A stretch of DNA of 64,000 nucleotides. It comes from Flavobacterium sediminilitoris. Lineage in GTDB: Bacteria > Bacteroidota > Bacteroidia > Flavobacteriales > Flavobacteriaceae. The stretch is taken from positions 1,054,001 through 1,118,000 of the forward strand of contig NZ_CP090145.1 of the NCBI RefSeq assembly GCF_023008245.1, read 5' to 3'. The position numbers were made by a program, and so were the translations under genes. Shown here in pieces: positions 35,215-42,901 of the stretch. Under the pieces are notes generated by a model that was not told the DNA's origin, ran no database searches, and was given only the letters and a program-made list of their open reading frames with translations. Every line of letters starts with the position of its first letter. The first letter of the stretch is position 1.

Positions 35215-35483
35215 GTAGAAAAACAGTTAGATAATCTTGTTATTGAAGAAAATAACGTAAAAAGAAAACTAACTCAAGCTGAAAAAGATAAGGTTATAAA
35301 ACATTTGGATGAGGTTGCAGAATCTTTTAAAAAAAGACTAAACCAAGTAAAGTAGCGAATGCATTTATTAAACCAAAAGGGATTGTAACTAGAATTTCTA
35401 AAAAAGCTAATATTGAAACAAAATCCGTCTTTACTTTGCATTTTAAAAAATCATTAAATTTATTCGAAAGAAAACAAAACTGA
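35126..35483 (+). pseudogene. frameshifted silent toxin cassette 4
   Basis: The frame from the repeat through the QLDNLVIEENNVKRKL linker stops at 35355, shortly after a run of seven A residues (35329-35335). A one-base shift in that run continues the reading as KPSKVANAFIKPKGIV to a stop at 35483, so the toxin tip was about 50 residues longer. No HEXXH or other catalytic motif is seen, and no immunity gene follows. It is either a decayed cassette or a homopolymer sequencing error in a short tip. Confidence 0.55.
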
Positions 35484-35536
35484 ACTATCAAAAAACTGTG
35501 ACAAAATAATTTTATAAAAAAGATTTATCACAAGTT

Positions 35537-35588
35537 TGTGACAAAAGCAGTTGTGACAAAAAATTTTGTCACAACTGCTTTTGTCACA
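35537..35588. repeat. perfect 25-bp inverted repeat
   Basis: Both arms (35537-35561 and 35564-35588) match perfectly around a 2-nt centre. Each arm contains TGTGACAAAA twice, and a further TGTGACAAAA lies at ~35497. It may be a strong hairpin or a protein site in the otherwise non-coding 35484-35704 stretch; no IS features are visible. Confidence 0.7.
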
Positions 35589-35704
35589 GCTTTTTAAAAA
35601 AACAAATCAATAGATGAATTCTTTAGGTTTCTAAATCCTTCTTTACTCCATGTTTTAGAAACATATTAATACTATTTAACCACCTTTTATACTTACTAAA
35701 TTAC

Positions 35705-35782
35705 AATTATTATCTTTGGGAACATAATTAACAGTTGTCATAAAAAATAGCTTGCAAAAAAGTTCTAGAACATACTGATGAT
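35705..35782 (+). repeat. decayed cassette-switch repeat, copy 6
   Basis: The first ~17 bp (AATTATTATCTTTGGGA) and the last ~23 bp (AGTTCTAGAACATACTGATGAT region) match the 89-bp repeat; the middle is mutated and about 11 bp shorter. A degraded CCACC...TATACTTACTAAA upstream matches the cassette junction. It marks the old end of the array; 35783-35837 holds nothing recognisable. Confidence 0.75.
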
Positions 35783-35837
35783 GTAAAGAAAAGCATTAAA
35801 TATTGATAACATTAAACTTATAATACATATAACCAAT

Positions 35838-36608
35838 TTAAATCACACTTCTCAATTTATCAATTTTTGCCACCACACTTCCTCTTTCAAACAAACGAAG
35901 GATCTTAAAAATCAAAGAAGGAATATATCCAGGATTAGTAATTAAATCTGCAATTTTTGTTATTTTTTTATCTCTAAGTTGTATTTGTTGTTCCAGTTGT
36001 GTTGAATTTAATGGTGCTAATTCAACTGCAAATTTCCAAGCACCGTTTCTAGCTTCTTGCATACTAAAATCAATTAGAAAAGTATCTACATTTCTGGTTT
36101 TCTTTAATACCCATTTTAAAAAAGGCCAAACATCTGACATAGCAGTTTCTACATTACCCACTAACCCAGATAGTATATGATTAATCATATTAAAATCGGC
36201 ATGCAAGTCATGTATTTCATCTCCAGGTGCAACTTGTGCTGCTGCAATACTTAAATCTAAATTAATGTGAGCATTCATCCCTAATAATAAATGTTGTAAT
36301 ACTACTATCCAATAATCATTGGCATATTTAAAAGCAACTTCCCAACAAGAAGACGGTAGCAAACTCATTTTATATTCATAATACGCTTTAATATATCGAT
36401 TAGCAAAAATCACATCAAGTTGCTCCATTCGTGGTCCATTTTGAAACATTCCCTCCTCTATTCCTTCTTTTACTTTTTCAGTAACCTTGTAGTACAAAAC
36501 AGCAAAGTAACCCAAAGTAGATTTATTCTCTATAAATTCATCAATAATTACATTCAAAATTGAAAGAACTTCATCAATTGTTTTGGCTTGTGGAATATTT
36601 TCAGACAT
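35838..36608 (-). CDS. DUF5995 family protein
   Basis: A 256-residue cytoplasmic protein matching the DUF5995 pattern: AKTIDEVLSILNVIIDE, LGYFAVLYYKVT.KV.EGI..GMF..GPRMEQLDVIFANRYI, SCWEVAF, and HLLLGMNAHINLDLSIAAAQVAPG. The family is widespread and uncharacterised; conserved His/Asp residues (NAHINLD, HADFN) could bind a metal. It is encoded opposite to the toxin array and divergent from the M15 operon. I see no clear functional tie to either. Confidence 0.8.
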   Translation of the reverse strand: MSENIPQAKTIDEVLSILNVIIDEFIENKSTLGYFAVLYYKVTEKVKEGIEEGMFQNGPRMEQLDVIFANRYIKAYYEYKMSLLPSSCWEVAFKYANDYWIVVLQHLLLGMNAHINLDLSIAAAQVAPGDEIHDLHADFNMINHILSGLVGNVETAMSDVWPFLKWVLKKTRNVDTFLIDFSMQEARNGAWKFAVELAPLNSTQLEQQIQLRDKKITKIADLITNPGYIPSLIFKILRLFERGSVVAKIDKLRSVI

Positions 36609-36696
36609 AGAATATTTTTATTGTAAATATAAATCAAAAAAATTCAAAAAACTGCTTAACTATTCATTTTAATCAAGATATAAAATAAAAATACTT

Positions 36697-36748
36697 AGAT
36701 TATTTTCTTTGTATTATTTGTAAATTAAGATTATTTTCTTTATATTTG
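36697..36748 (+). promoter_or_regulatory. M15 operon promoter with two repeated boxes
   Basis: AGATTATTTTCT occurs at 36697-36708 and 36728-36739, and TATATTTG (-7 element) at 36741-36748, 25 bp before the ATG. Box spacing (31 bp) and the 1-bp gap to the -7 element mirror the toxin operon promoter at 24617-24668. Confidence 0.6.
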
Positions 36749-36773
36749 TTTTATAATTTAAAAATACTGTTTT

Positions 36774-37250
36774 ATGGACAAATACACTAAAAAAAGAATT
36801 CAGAAACTTCATCCATTAGTTAGAGATGAAGTAGAAAAGATTGTTGAAGAATGCAACATTGCACTCTCTGAAAGAGCAAAAATACGAATCACACAAGGGT
36901 TTCGTACTATTGAAGAACAAAACGAATTATATGCCAAAGGGCGCACTATTTCAGGAAAAAAAGTAACAAATGCAAAAGGAGGACAATCTATTCACAATTA
37001 CGGATTTGCAGTAGACATATGCCTTATTATAGATGGTAAAAAAGCATCTTGGGATACTATGAAAGACTGGGATGGAGATAAGGTGGCCGATTGGTTTGAA
37101 TGTGTGAAAATTTTCGCAAAATACAATTGGGATTGGGGAGGAAATTGGAAAACATTCAAAGACTTACCTCATTTTGAGAAAATTGGATATAATAATTGGA
37201 GAAAATTATCTAAACTTAAGAAAGATAAAAATGATTATGTAATTTTATAA
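36774..37250 (+). CDS. M15 family peptidoglycan endopeptidase (CwlK/endolysin-like)
   Basis: A 158-residue zinc peptidase of the M15C/VanY-like group, which cleaves peptide cross-links or stems in peptidoglycan. Zinc ligands are His74 and Asp81 in SIHNYGFAVDI and His133 in PHFEK; the substrate-side motifs ITQGFRT..EQNELYAKGR and TNAKGGQS are intact. It has no signal peptide, as in phage endolysins and some injected effectors, so reaching peptidoglycan requires another export route. It heads an operon with a lipoprotein, a small helical protein and a patatin, under the toxin-type promoter. Confidence 0.88.
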   Translation: MDKYTKKRIQKLHPLVRDEVEKIVEECNIALSERAKIRITQGFRTIEEQNELYAKGRTISGKKVTNAKGGQSIHNYGFAVDICLIIDGKKASWDTMKDWDGDKVADWFECVKIFAKYNWDWGGNWKTFKDLPHFEKIGYNNWRKLSKLKKDKNDYVIL

Positions 37251-37275
37251 AACAAACAACAAATAAACACAAACC

Positions 37276-37731
37276 ATGAAAACACTAAAAATAAAATCTG
37301 TTCTACTTCTATTAATTGTTTTAACAAGCTGTCAATCATTAAAAACAGCCATTTTCGATCAATATTCCTATCAAAAAACAACTGAATTTAAAGTAGAAAC
37401 ATTATCAATTATGGATAATGCAATATATCCTTTTGAACAACAAAAAGAAGCTGTTGAAAAATTAAAACTCAACATAGAAAAGCTTAAAGAATACGAAAAA
37501 AACAAGCCAAACAACGAAATTACTTTTGCAATGTGGCAAGTTTTAACTAATAAAGAAAAGCATCTTATTAGTGGCTTTTTTAAACTTTGGGAAGAAAAAC
37601 AAAGCCTCTCTCCTACTTTTATTAATGAATCAAAAAAACAAATTGAAGAAGCTTTTGACCTTCTCATTCAATATGAAATTAAAAAAGATAAAACATCAAA
37701 AGACAATCTATTAGAAATTATATCACAATAA
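37276..37731 (+). CDS. small lipoprotein in the endopeptidase/patatin operon
   Basis: A 151-residue protein with a lipoprotein signal (VLTSC, Cys19) and a mainly helical body containing a Lys/Glu-rich coiled stretch (KEAVEKLKLNIEKLKEYEK). No family recognised. Placed 25 bp after the endopeptidase. By position it could be a periplasmic immunity protein against the peptidase or a lysis-type accessory (spanin-like) lipoprotein; neither is shown. Confidence 0.7.
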   Translation: MKTLKIKSVLLLLIVLTSCQSLKTAIFDQYSYQKTTEFKVETLSIMDNAIYPFEQQKEAVEKLKLNIEKLKEYEKNKPNNEITFAMWQVLTNKEKHLISGFFKLWEEKQSLSPTFINESKKQIEEAFDLLIQYEIKKDKTSKDNLLEIISQ

Positions 37732-37765
37732 AACTTACAAACAACAAATAAAAACAATATAAATC

Positions 37766-38092
37766 ATGGATATCGAAAAAGTAATGAGCGACCTAAAAGC
37801 AAGCCTTTTAACTCTCTTAGAAAATAAATACAAAGAATTAAAACCAGAAATTAAAAAAGATATTGACGATTTTCTTAAAAAATCGAAAGAAAAAATAGAA
37901 CGCTGGTTATTATTATTAATTGAAGGAGCTATAACAAAAGAAGAATTTCAATGGTTACTAAAAAGTCAGCAAGATATTATTGCATTAAAAGCACTACAAA
38001 CAGCTGGACTATCTAAAATTCGATTAAACAATATTAAAAACAACATTATAAAAACCATTTTTGATGTTGTCATCACAACTGTTTTAAAATAA
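37766..38092 (+). CDS. small helical protein, unknown function
   Basis: A 108-residue, almost entirely helical, Lys-rich protein (DIDDFLKKSKEKIERWLLLLIEGAITKEEFQWLL). The C-terminal IIKTIFDVVITTVLK is amphipathic/hydrophobic and could touch a membrane. It has no signal peptide. It lies 34 bp after the lipoprotein gene and 5 bp before the patatin gene, implying tight co-expression. Similar small proteins occur near Bacteroidota toxin loci, but I cannot name a family. Confidence 0.65.
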   Translation: MDIEKVMSDLKASLLTLLENKYKELKPEIKKDIDDFLKKSKEKIERWLLLLIEGAITKEEFQWLLKSQQDIIALKALQTAGLSKIRLNNIKNNIIKTIFDVVITTVLK

Positions 38093-38097
38093 AATGT

Positions 38098-39135
38098 ATG
38101 GCAAAAAAAATTAGAATATTAAGTCTAGATGGTGGTGGAATACGAGGTATTATAACTTGTGTTGTTTTACGATATATTCAAGAACAACTACAAAAAATTG
38201 ATAATCCAAATGCTAAAATTGGCGACTATTTTGATTTGGTTGCGGGAAGCAGCACTGGTGGTTTATTATCTGCAATCCTATTATTCCCTGATAATTCTAA
38301 AAACGCAAAATTTTCAATTGAAGCGGCTTTAGATTTATATGCAAAAAAAGGAGATTCAATTTTTAATGTGTCATTTTGGGAAGAAATTATAAATCCATTT
38401 GGTCTTTTTAATGAAAAAATTTCACAAAGAAATCTTGAAAGACAATTATATGAAGTATTCGGAAACCTAGAATTGAGAGAATTAATAAAACCCTGTTTAA
38501 TAACATCTTACGACATCAATCAAAGAAAAGCGAAATTTTTTTGTAGTCACGAAGCAAATTCGCAATTAGAAAATTTTTATGTAAAAGATGTTTGTAGAGC
38601 CACGAGTGCAGCGCCAACCTATTTTGAACCTGCCAAAATAAAATCGCTCTATGATCAAGAGTTTACATTAATAGATGGTGGTGTATATGCAAATAATCCT
38701 GCTTTATGTGCTTATGCAGAAGCTAGAAAAATACCTTTTTCAAAAGTCTTAAAAGATCCTAACAAACGAGATTATCCCGATATTAATGATATGGTTATTG
38801 TCTCAATAGGAACAGGAGAAGTATTAAAGCCTTACACTTTTGAAAAATTTGTAAATGCAGGAAAAATAAAATGGATTTCTCCTTTAATTGACATTCTACT
38901 TTCGGCTAATGCTGAAACCGTAAATTATCATCTTACTAAAATGTATGAAACATTAGGACCAAGAAACCAAAAGAACTATTATCGTTTAATGCCACAATTA
39001 AGAAATGCTTCACCTGAAATGGATGATACATCAAAGAAAAACATCTTTGAACTCATACAAGCAGGGTTATATTTTATAGATCAAAACAGAAAAACCCTAA
39101 ATGAAGTTGCTAAAAAATTAGTAAAATATAAGTAA
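38098..39135 (+). CDS. patatin-like phospholipase
   Basis: A 345-residue patatin-family lipid hydrolase with the Ser-Asp dyad. The oxyanion motif DGGGIRG is at ~10-16, the nucleophile Ser52 in GSSTGG and Asp193 in DGGVYANNP. It is expected to release fatty acids from membrane phospholipids. It has no signal peptide. The context (endopeptidase, lipoprotein, shared promoter with the toxin operon) favours a secreted or injected effector. A CBASS effector (CapV) has a similar fold, but no cyclase or other CBASS gene is nearby. Confidence 0.9.
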   Translation: MAKKIRILSLDGGGIRGIITCVVLRYIQEQLQKIDNPNAKIGDYFDLVAGSSTGGLLSAILLFPDNSKNAKFSIEAALDLYAKKGDSIFNVSFWEEIINPFGLFNEKISQRNLERQLYEVFGNLELRELIKPCLITSYDINQRKAKFFCSHEANSQLENFYVKDVCRATSAAPTYFEPAKIKSLYDQEFTLIDGGVYANNPALCAYAEARKIPFSKVLKDPNKRDYPDINDMVIVSIGTGEVLKPYTFEKFVNAGKIKWISPLIDILLSANAETVNYHLTKMYETLGPRNQKNYYRLMPQLRNASPEMDDTSKKNIFELIQAGLYFIDQNRKTLNEVAKKLVKYK

Positions 39136-39206
39136 AATAAAAAAGTTCAAGGTGCACATTGAGCTTCATTTATAAATTACACGCAAAATAAAAAATTACA
39201 CACATA

Positions 39207-39293
39207 ATGATAAATTTAGATGAACTCAATGAGCACAATAAATCTTTTATTGATTTGCTCAACAACAATAATAAACCTAAACGAATCAAATAA
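39207..39293 (+). CDS. possible 28-residue small ORF
   Basis: An ATG-initiated frame (MINLDELNEHNKSFIDLL... ending PKRIK) in the 277-bp gap after the patatin gene. It is hydrophilic with no family match. The start context is unremarkable and the ORF may be chance. Confidence 0.2.
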   Translation: MINLDELNEHNKSFIDLLNNNNKPKRIK

Positions 39294-39378
39294 ATTATAA
39301 ATTATTGAGTAAAGTAAAAGAATAATTAAAAAACACACTTATGTAATCTAGCCAACATTTCAAAAATTAGCCTTACTA

Positions 39379-39386
39379 TACATTTG
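39379..39386 (+). promoter_or_regulatory. -7 promoter element for the cupredoxin-like gene
   Basis: TACATTTG matches TAnnTTTG, 27 bp before the start at 39414. Confidence 0.45.
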
Positions 39387-39413
39387 CAATAATAATTTAA
39401 TCAAAATAGAAAA

Positions 39414-39854
39414 ATGAAAAAATGTATTTTAGCAATGAGTGTTTTCACAGTAATGCTTTTTGCTTCTTGTAACGAGAAAAAACAAGTTGAAGAAGTGGTT
39501 GTTGAAGAAACTCCAGCCGTTGAAGAAGTAGTAATGGATGAAACTCCAGTAACTGAAATAATTAAACTTGAAGAAGTAAAAGGCGCTTTTACTACTACAG
39601 AATTAAACCTAAAACCAGGCACTTACTCTTTTGAAGTAACAAACAATGGTATTGACCATGAAGTAGCTTTTGTTTTAGCTCCAAACAAAGAAGATATTCA
39701 AGAATCTGATTTTATTGCTGATGCTATGCTAACTAAAACTATTAAAGATGGTGAAACAGCTTCTTCAAAAGTTCCTGTTACACTAGAAAAAGGAGAATAC
39801 GTATACTTTTGTCCGTTAAACAATACTCCTAAATACAAACTAATTGTAGAATAA
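39414..39854 (+). CDS. cupredoxin-like lipoprotein
   Basis: A 146-residue lipoprotein (lipobox LFASC, Cys19) with an acidic Glu/Val-rich linker (~25-55) and a C-terminal beta-sandwich resembling plastocyanin: LKPGTYSFEVTNNGIDHEVAFVLAP, then LEKGEYVYFCPLNNTPKYKLIVE. The His in DHEVAF and the Cys in YFCPL sit where cupredoxins place two copper ligands, but the usual second His and the Met after the Cys are missing. Copper binding is therefore doubtful and a non-redox role is possible. Single gene with its own promoter and terminator. Confidence 0.75.
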   Translation: MKKCILAMSVFTVMLFASCNEKKQVEEVVVEETPAVEEVVMDETPVTEIIKLEEVKGAFTTTELNLKPGTYSFEVTNNGIDHEVAFVLAPNKEDIQESDFIADAMLTKTIKDGETASSKVPVTLEKGEYVYFCPLNNTPKYKLIVE

Positions 39855-39887
39855 TATTTTACAACTTTAGATCACCTTACTAAAAAC

Positions 39888-39917
39888 AAAAAAGCTCATC
39901 AATGATGAGCTTTTTTA
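39888..39917 (+). terminator. rho-independent terminator
   Basis: Stem AAAAAAGCTCATC / GATGAGCTTTTTT with an AAT loop, ending the cupredoxin-like gene. Confidence 0.85.
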
Positions 39918-40003
39918 ATACAATTCCATCTAGACTCTTCTTTTTTAGATAACAAAACAAATTCTTTACGATTTTATATATCTTTACAGCTTCTAAAAAA
40001 ATT

Positions 40004-40375
40004 ATGAATTTCAACTATCCTAAAAACGAGAAGCTAAAAAGTAAAAACACAATTGACTTGCTTTTTTCTGAAGGCAAATCAGTTTCAAAATATCCATTAC
40101 GCTTAGTTTTTGTTGAAAACCCAACAGAAACAGAGCAATTAAAGTTTGGCGTTTCTGTTTCTAAAAAATATTTCAAAAAAGCAGTTGATAGAAATTATTT
40201 TAAACGATTACTTCGTGAATGCTATCGTTTAAATAAAAATATGATATTGGAAAACATAGAGAAGCCATACGCAATTATGTTTTTTTATCAAACAAAAGAA
40301 CGTCTTACTTATCATGAAATTCATGAAAAAACGATTTTATTATTTGAAAAATTTATCTTAGAAATAAAAAAATAA
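40004..40375 (+). CDS. rnpA: ribonuclease P protein component
   Basis: A 123-residue RnpA, which binds the RNase P RNA to mature tRNA 5' ends. Family signs are the N-terminal KNEKLKSKNTIDLLF (basic, FxFxxxxR-like region), the KFGVSVSKKYFKKAVDRNYFKRLLRE segment with its RNR-type box, and a C-terminal helix. There is no rpmH upstream, unlike many bacteria, but rnpA followed by envelope protein genes and an S41 protease is common in Flavobacteriaceae. Confidence 0.93.
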   Translation: MNFNYPKNEKLKSKNTIDLLFSEGKSVSKYPLRLVFVENPTETEQLKFGVSVSKKYFKKAVDRNYFKRLLRECYRLNKNMILENIEKPYAIMFFYQTKERLTYHEIHEKTILLFEKFILEIKK

Positions 40376-40441
40376 TTTTTGGCTGAGTTTTTGTGATTCT
40401 TTATATTGTAAATCTATTTTTTTAATCTTAAAGAACTACTT

Positions 40442-41263
40442 ATGAAAACAGTTATTTCTTCCTTATTTCTACTTACACTCCTTTTATCTTGCAATAAAGA
40501 ATCTGCTCATGTAGATTATAAAACTGAAACTGTTGAAGCTGCCGAAATGGCGCCAATGATTTCTGAGAATTATTCTTATAATGTAAATGAAACTGAAAAA
40601 AACAAATCTGATATAAAGATTATAAAAAATGGTAACCTACGATTTGAAACACAAAACTTACAGAACAGCTTTATTGCTATTCAAAAAGCGATAAAATCAC
40701 ACAAAGCTTACGTTCAAAATGATGATTCTGGAAAAGATTATGAATCAACATATAGACATATTACTATTCGTCTTCCAAATGCTTATTTCGATTCTTTTAT
40801 AAACGAAATAAGCAAAGGAGTAAAACATTTTGACAAAAAAGAAATTTCCGCGCAAGATGTAACAGAAGAATTTGTTGATCTTGAAGCACGATTAAAAGCA
40901 AAACGAACATTAGAAAATCGTTATTTAGAAATTCTTAAAAAAGCCAATAAGGTTACAGAAATACTAGAAATTGAAAAAGAATTAGCATCAATTAGAGAAG
41001 AAATTGAAGCGAAAGAAGGACGATTAAAATATCTACAAAGCAAAGTAGCAATGAGTACTATTTCTATTGAAATGTACACCGAAAATCCAACAGGAACAGG
41101 AACAACCATTTCTTATGGAAGTAAAATGTGGAATGCTATTTCATCTGGCTTTAATGGATTATCAAGTTTCTTCCTTGGAATCTTACATATTTGGCCATTT
41201 ATCCTTATTTTCGTAGTAGCGTTCTTTCTAATCAGAAGAAAGCTTAAAAATAAAAACAAGTAA
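40442..41263 (+). CDS. DUF4349 domain lipoprotein
   Basis: A 273-residue membrane protein: a lipobox-like signal (LLLSC, Cys17), the DUF4349 core (IIKNGNLRFETQNLQNSF, HITIRLPNAYFDSFI, SAQDVTEEFVDLEARLKAKRTLENRY), a coiled coil (~155-205) and a C-terminal transmembrane helix (~245-265) followed by a basic tail. Relatives are envelope proteins of unclear function. Two bases separate it from the S41 protease gene, so they are co-transcribed. Confidence 0.88.
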   Translation: MKTVISSLFLLTLLLSCNKESAHVDYKTETVEAAEMAPMISENYSYNVNETEKNKSDIKIIKNGNLRFETQNLQNSFIAIQKAIKSHKAYVQNDDSGKDYESTYRHITIRLPNAYFDSFINEISKGVKHFDKKEISAQDVTEEFVDLEARLKAKRTLENRYLEILKKANKVTEILEIEKELASIREEIEAKEGRLKYLQSKVAMSTISIEMYTENPTGTGTTISYGSKMWNAISSGFNGLSSFFLGILHIWPFILIFVVAFFLIRRKLKNKNK

Positions 41264-41265
41264 TA

Positions 41266-42900
41266 ATGAAACGATTTTTTAATAAAAAATACATTCTAAC
41301 CTTTTTTAGTATAGGATTTCTATTTCTAGCTGTAAGTTTTAAAAATGATTTCTTTGAAATTGCAAAACAAATTGAAATTTTCACGGCAACTTTTAAAACG
41401 GTAAATCAAAACTATGTAGACGAAACAAATCCTGGAGAATTAATGAATGTTGCTATCAAAAATATGCTGGCAGAACTTGATCCATATACTGTTTTCTTTA
41501 ATGAACAAGATGTTTTAAAGTTTAAGATAAATAACACAGGCGAATACACAGGAATTGGAGCTATGGTGCAAAGAAAAGAAGGTCGTGTGTTTTTAAAAGA
41601 AATTTACAAAGGTTTTCCGGCAGATAAAGCAGGTTTAAAAGCAGGTGATGAAATAACTCAAATAGGAGACATAAATCTTAAAGAATATAAAGAAGATGCT
41701 TCTCAGTTATTGCAAGGTGTAAAAAACACTAAAGTAAATATTACATTTGAAAGACAAGGAAAAAAAGAAACAACAAGTATTATTTTAGATGAAGTTGAGG
41801 TAAAAGCTGTTCCTTTTTATTCATTATTACCTGATAATACAGGTTATATAGTACTTTCAAAATTCACAGAAAAATCGAGTAGTGAAACAAAATCTGCTCT
41901 ATTAGATTTAAAACAAAAAGGAGCAACAAAAATTATTTTAGATTTAAGAGGAAATCCAGGTGGTCTATTACATGAAGCTGTTAATATTTGTAATTTATTT
42001 GTTCCAAGAGATGAAATAATTGTAACCACAAAATCAAAATCTGAAAAACACAACAATACTTACAAAACTAAAAATGAACCAATTGACACTGAAATTCCAT
42101 TAGCGGTTATTATTAATGATAGAAGTGCTTCTGCCTCTGAAATAGTTTCTGGAGCGTTGCAAGATTTAGATAGAGCAGTTGTTGTAGGAAATAGAAGTTT
42201 TGGAAAAGGATTAGTACAAAGACCTTTAAATTTATCTTATGGTACTCAAGTAAAAGTTACTATTTCAAGATATTACACGCCTTCTGGAAGATGTATTCAA
42301 GCGCTAGATTACGCTCATAAAGATAAAAATGGAAAAGCAGTTAAGATTGATAAAAACAATTTTAACGCATTTAAGACCAAAGGAGGAAGAGCCGTTTATG
42401 ACGGTGGTGGTGTTTTACCAGATCTTATTGTTGAAGAAACTAAAACAAGTACTATTGCTGATGCATTATTGAAAAATGATGCTGTTTTTGATTTTGCAAC
42501 TACCCTATACTACAAAACACCAAATCAAACAGGAATTCCTTCTATTTCTGATGCCGATTTTAATGCTTTCAAAACGTTTATAAAACAAGAAAAATATAGC
42601 TTAGATTCTGAAACAGGAAAAGCATTAAAAACACTTTTAGAAAAAGCTAAGAAAGAGAAAATAGATGATTCTATAGTAAATGAGTATAAACAACTACAAA
42701 TTGCCTTAGAAAAAAGTCAAGACCAAGAAGTTTCGAAATATAAAACGGAATTTGTAAAATTATTGCAAGAAGAACTTATTACTCGTTACCAATATAAAGA
42801 AGGCTTATATGAGTTTTATACTCAAAAAGACATTGAAATTAGTAAAGCTAAAACGGTTTTAAATACTCCTTCTCAGTATAATGCCATATTAAAAAAGTAA
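41266..42900 (+). CDS. S41 family C-terminal processing peptidase
   Basis: A 544-residue CtpA/Tsp-like periplasmic protease anchored by an N-terminal hydrophobic segment (~8-25). A PDZ domain (~85-165; GFPADKAGLKAGDEI) precedes the catalytic domain. The Ser-Lys dyad is Ser289 in RSASASEIVSGAL and Lys314 in FGKGLVQ; the spacing of 25 and Gln318 match Tsp. It degrades or trims C-termini of envelope proteins. A helical tail of ~110 residues follows. Co-transcribed with the DUF4349 and OmpA-like genes (2- and 1-bp gaps). Confidence 0.93.
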   Translation: MKRFFNKKYILTFFSIGFLFLAVSFKNDFFEIAKQIEIFTATFKTVNQNYVDETNPGELMNVAIKNMLAELDPYTVFFNEQDVLKFKINNTGEYTGIGAMVQRKEGRVFLKEIYKGFPADKAGLKAGDEITQIGDINLKEYKEDASQLLQGVKNTKVNITFERQGKKETTSIILDEVEVKAVPFYSLLPDNTGYIVLSKFTEKSSSETKSALLDLKQKGATKIILDLRGNPGGLLHEAVNICNLFVPRDEIIVTTKSKSEKHNNTYKTKNEPIDTEIPLAVIINDRSASASEIVSGALQDLDRAVVVGNRSFGKGLVQRPLNLSYGTQVKVTISRYYTPSGRCIQALDYAHKDKNGKAVKIDKNNFNAFKTKGGRAVYDGGGVLPDLIVEETKTSTIADALLKNDAVFDFATTLYYKTPNQTGIPSISDADFNAFKTFIKQEKYSLDSETGKALKTLLEKAKKEKIDDSIVNEYKQLQIALEKSQDQEVSKYKTEFVKLLQEELITRYQYKEGLYEFYTQKDIEISKAKTVLNTPSQYNAILKK

Positions 42901-42901
42901 A

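Noticed and set aside
20355..37250. Prophage between the S24 repressor and the M15 endolysin-like gene
   Set aside because: No integrase, terminase, capsid, portal or tail genes and no attachment repeats seen; the genes between are a two-component system and a toxin array.
38098..39135. Patatin as a CBASS (CapV) defence effector
   Set aside because: No nucleotide cyclase, Cap2/Cap3 or sensor gene is nearby; the flanking genes are an endopeptidase, a lipoprotein and a small helical protein.
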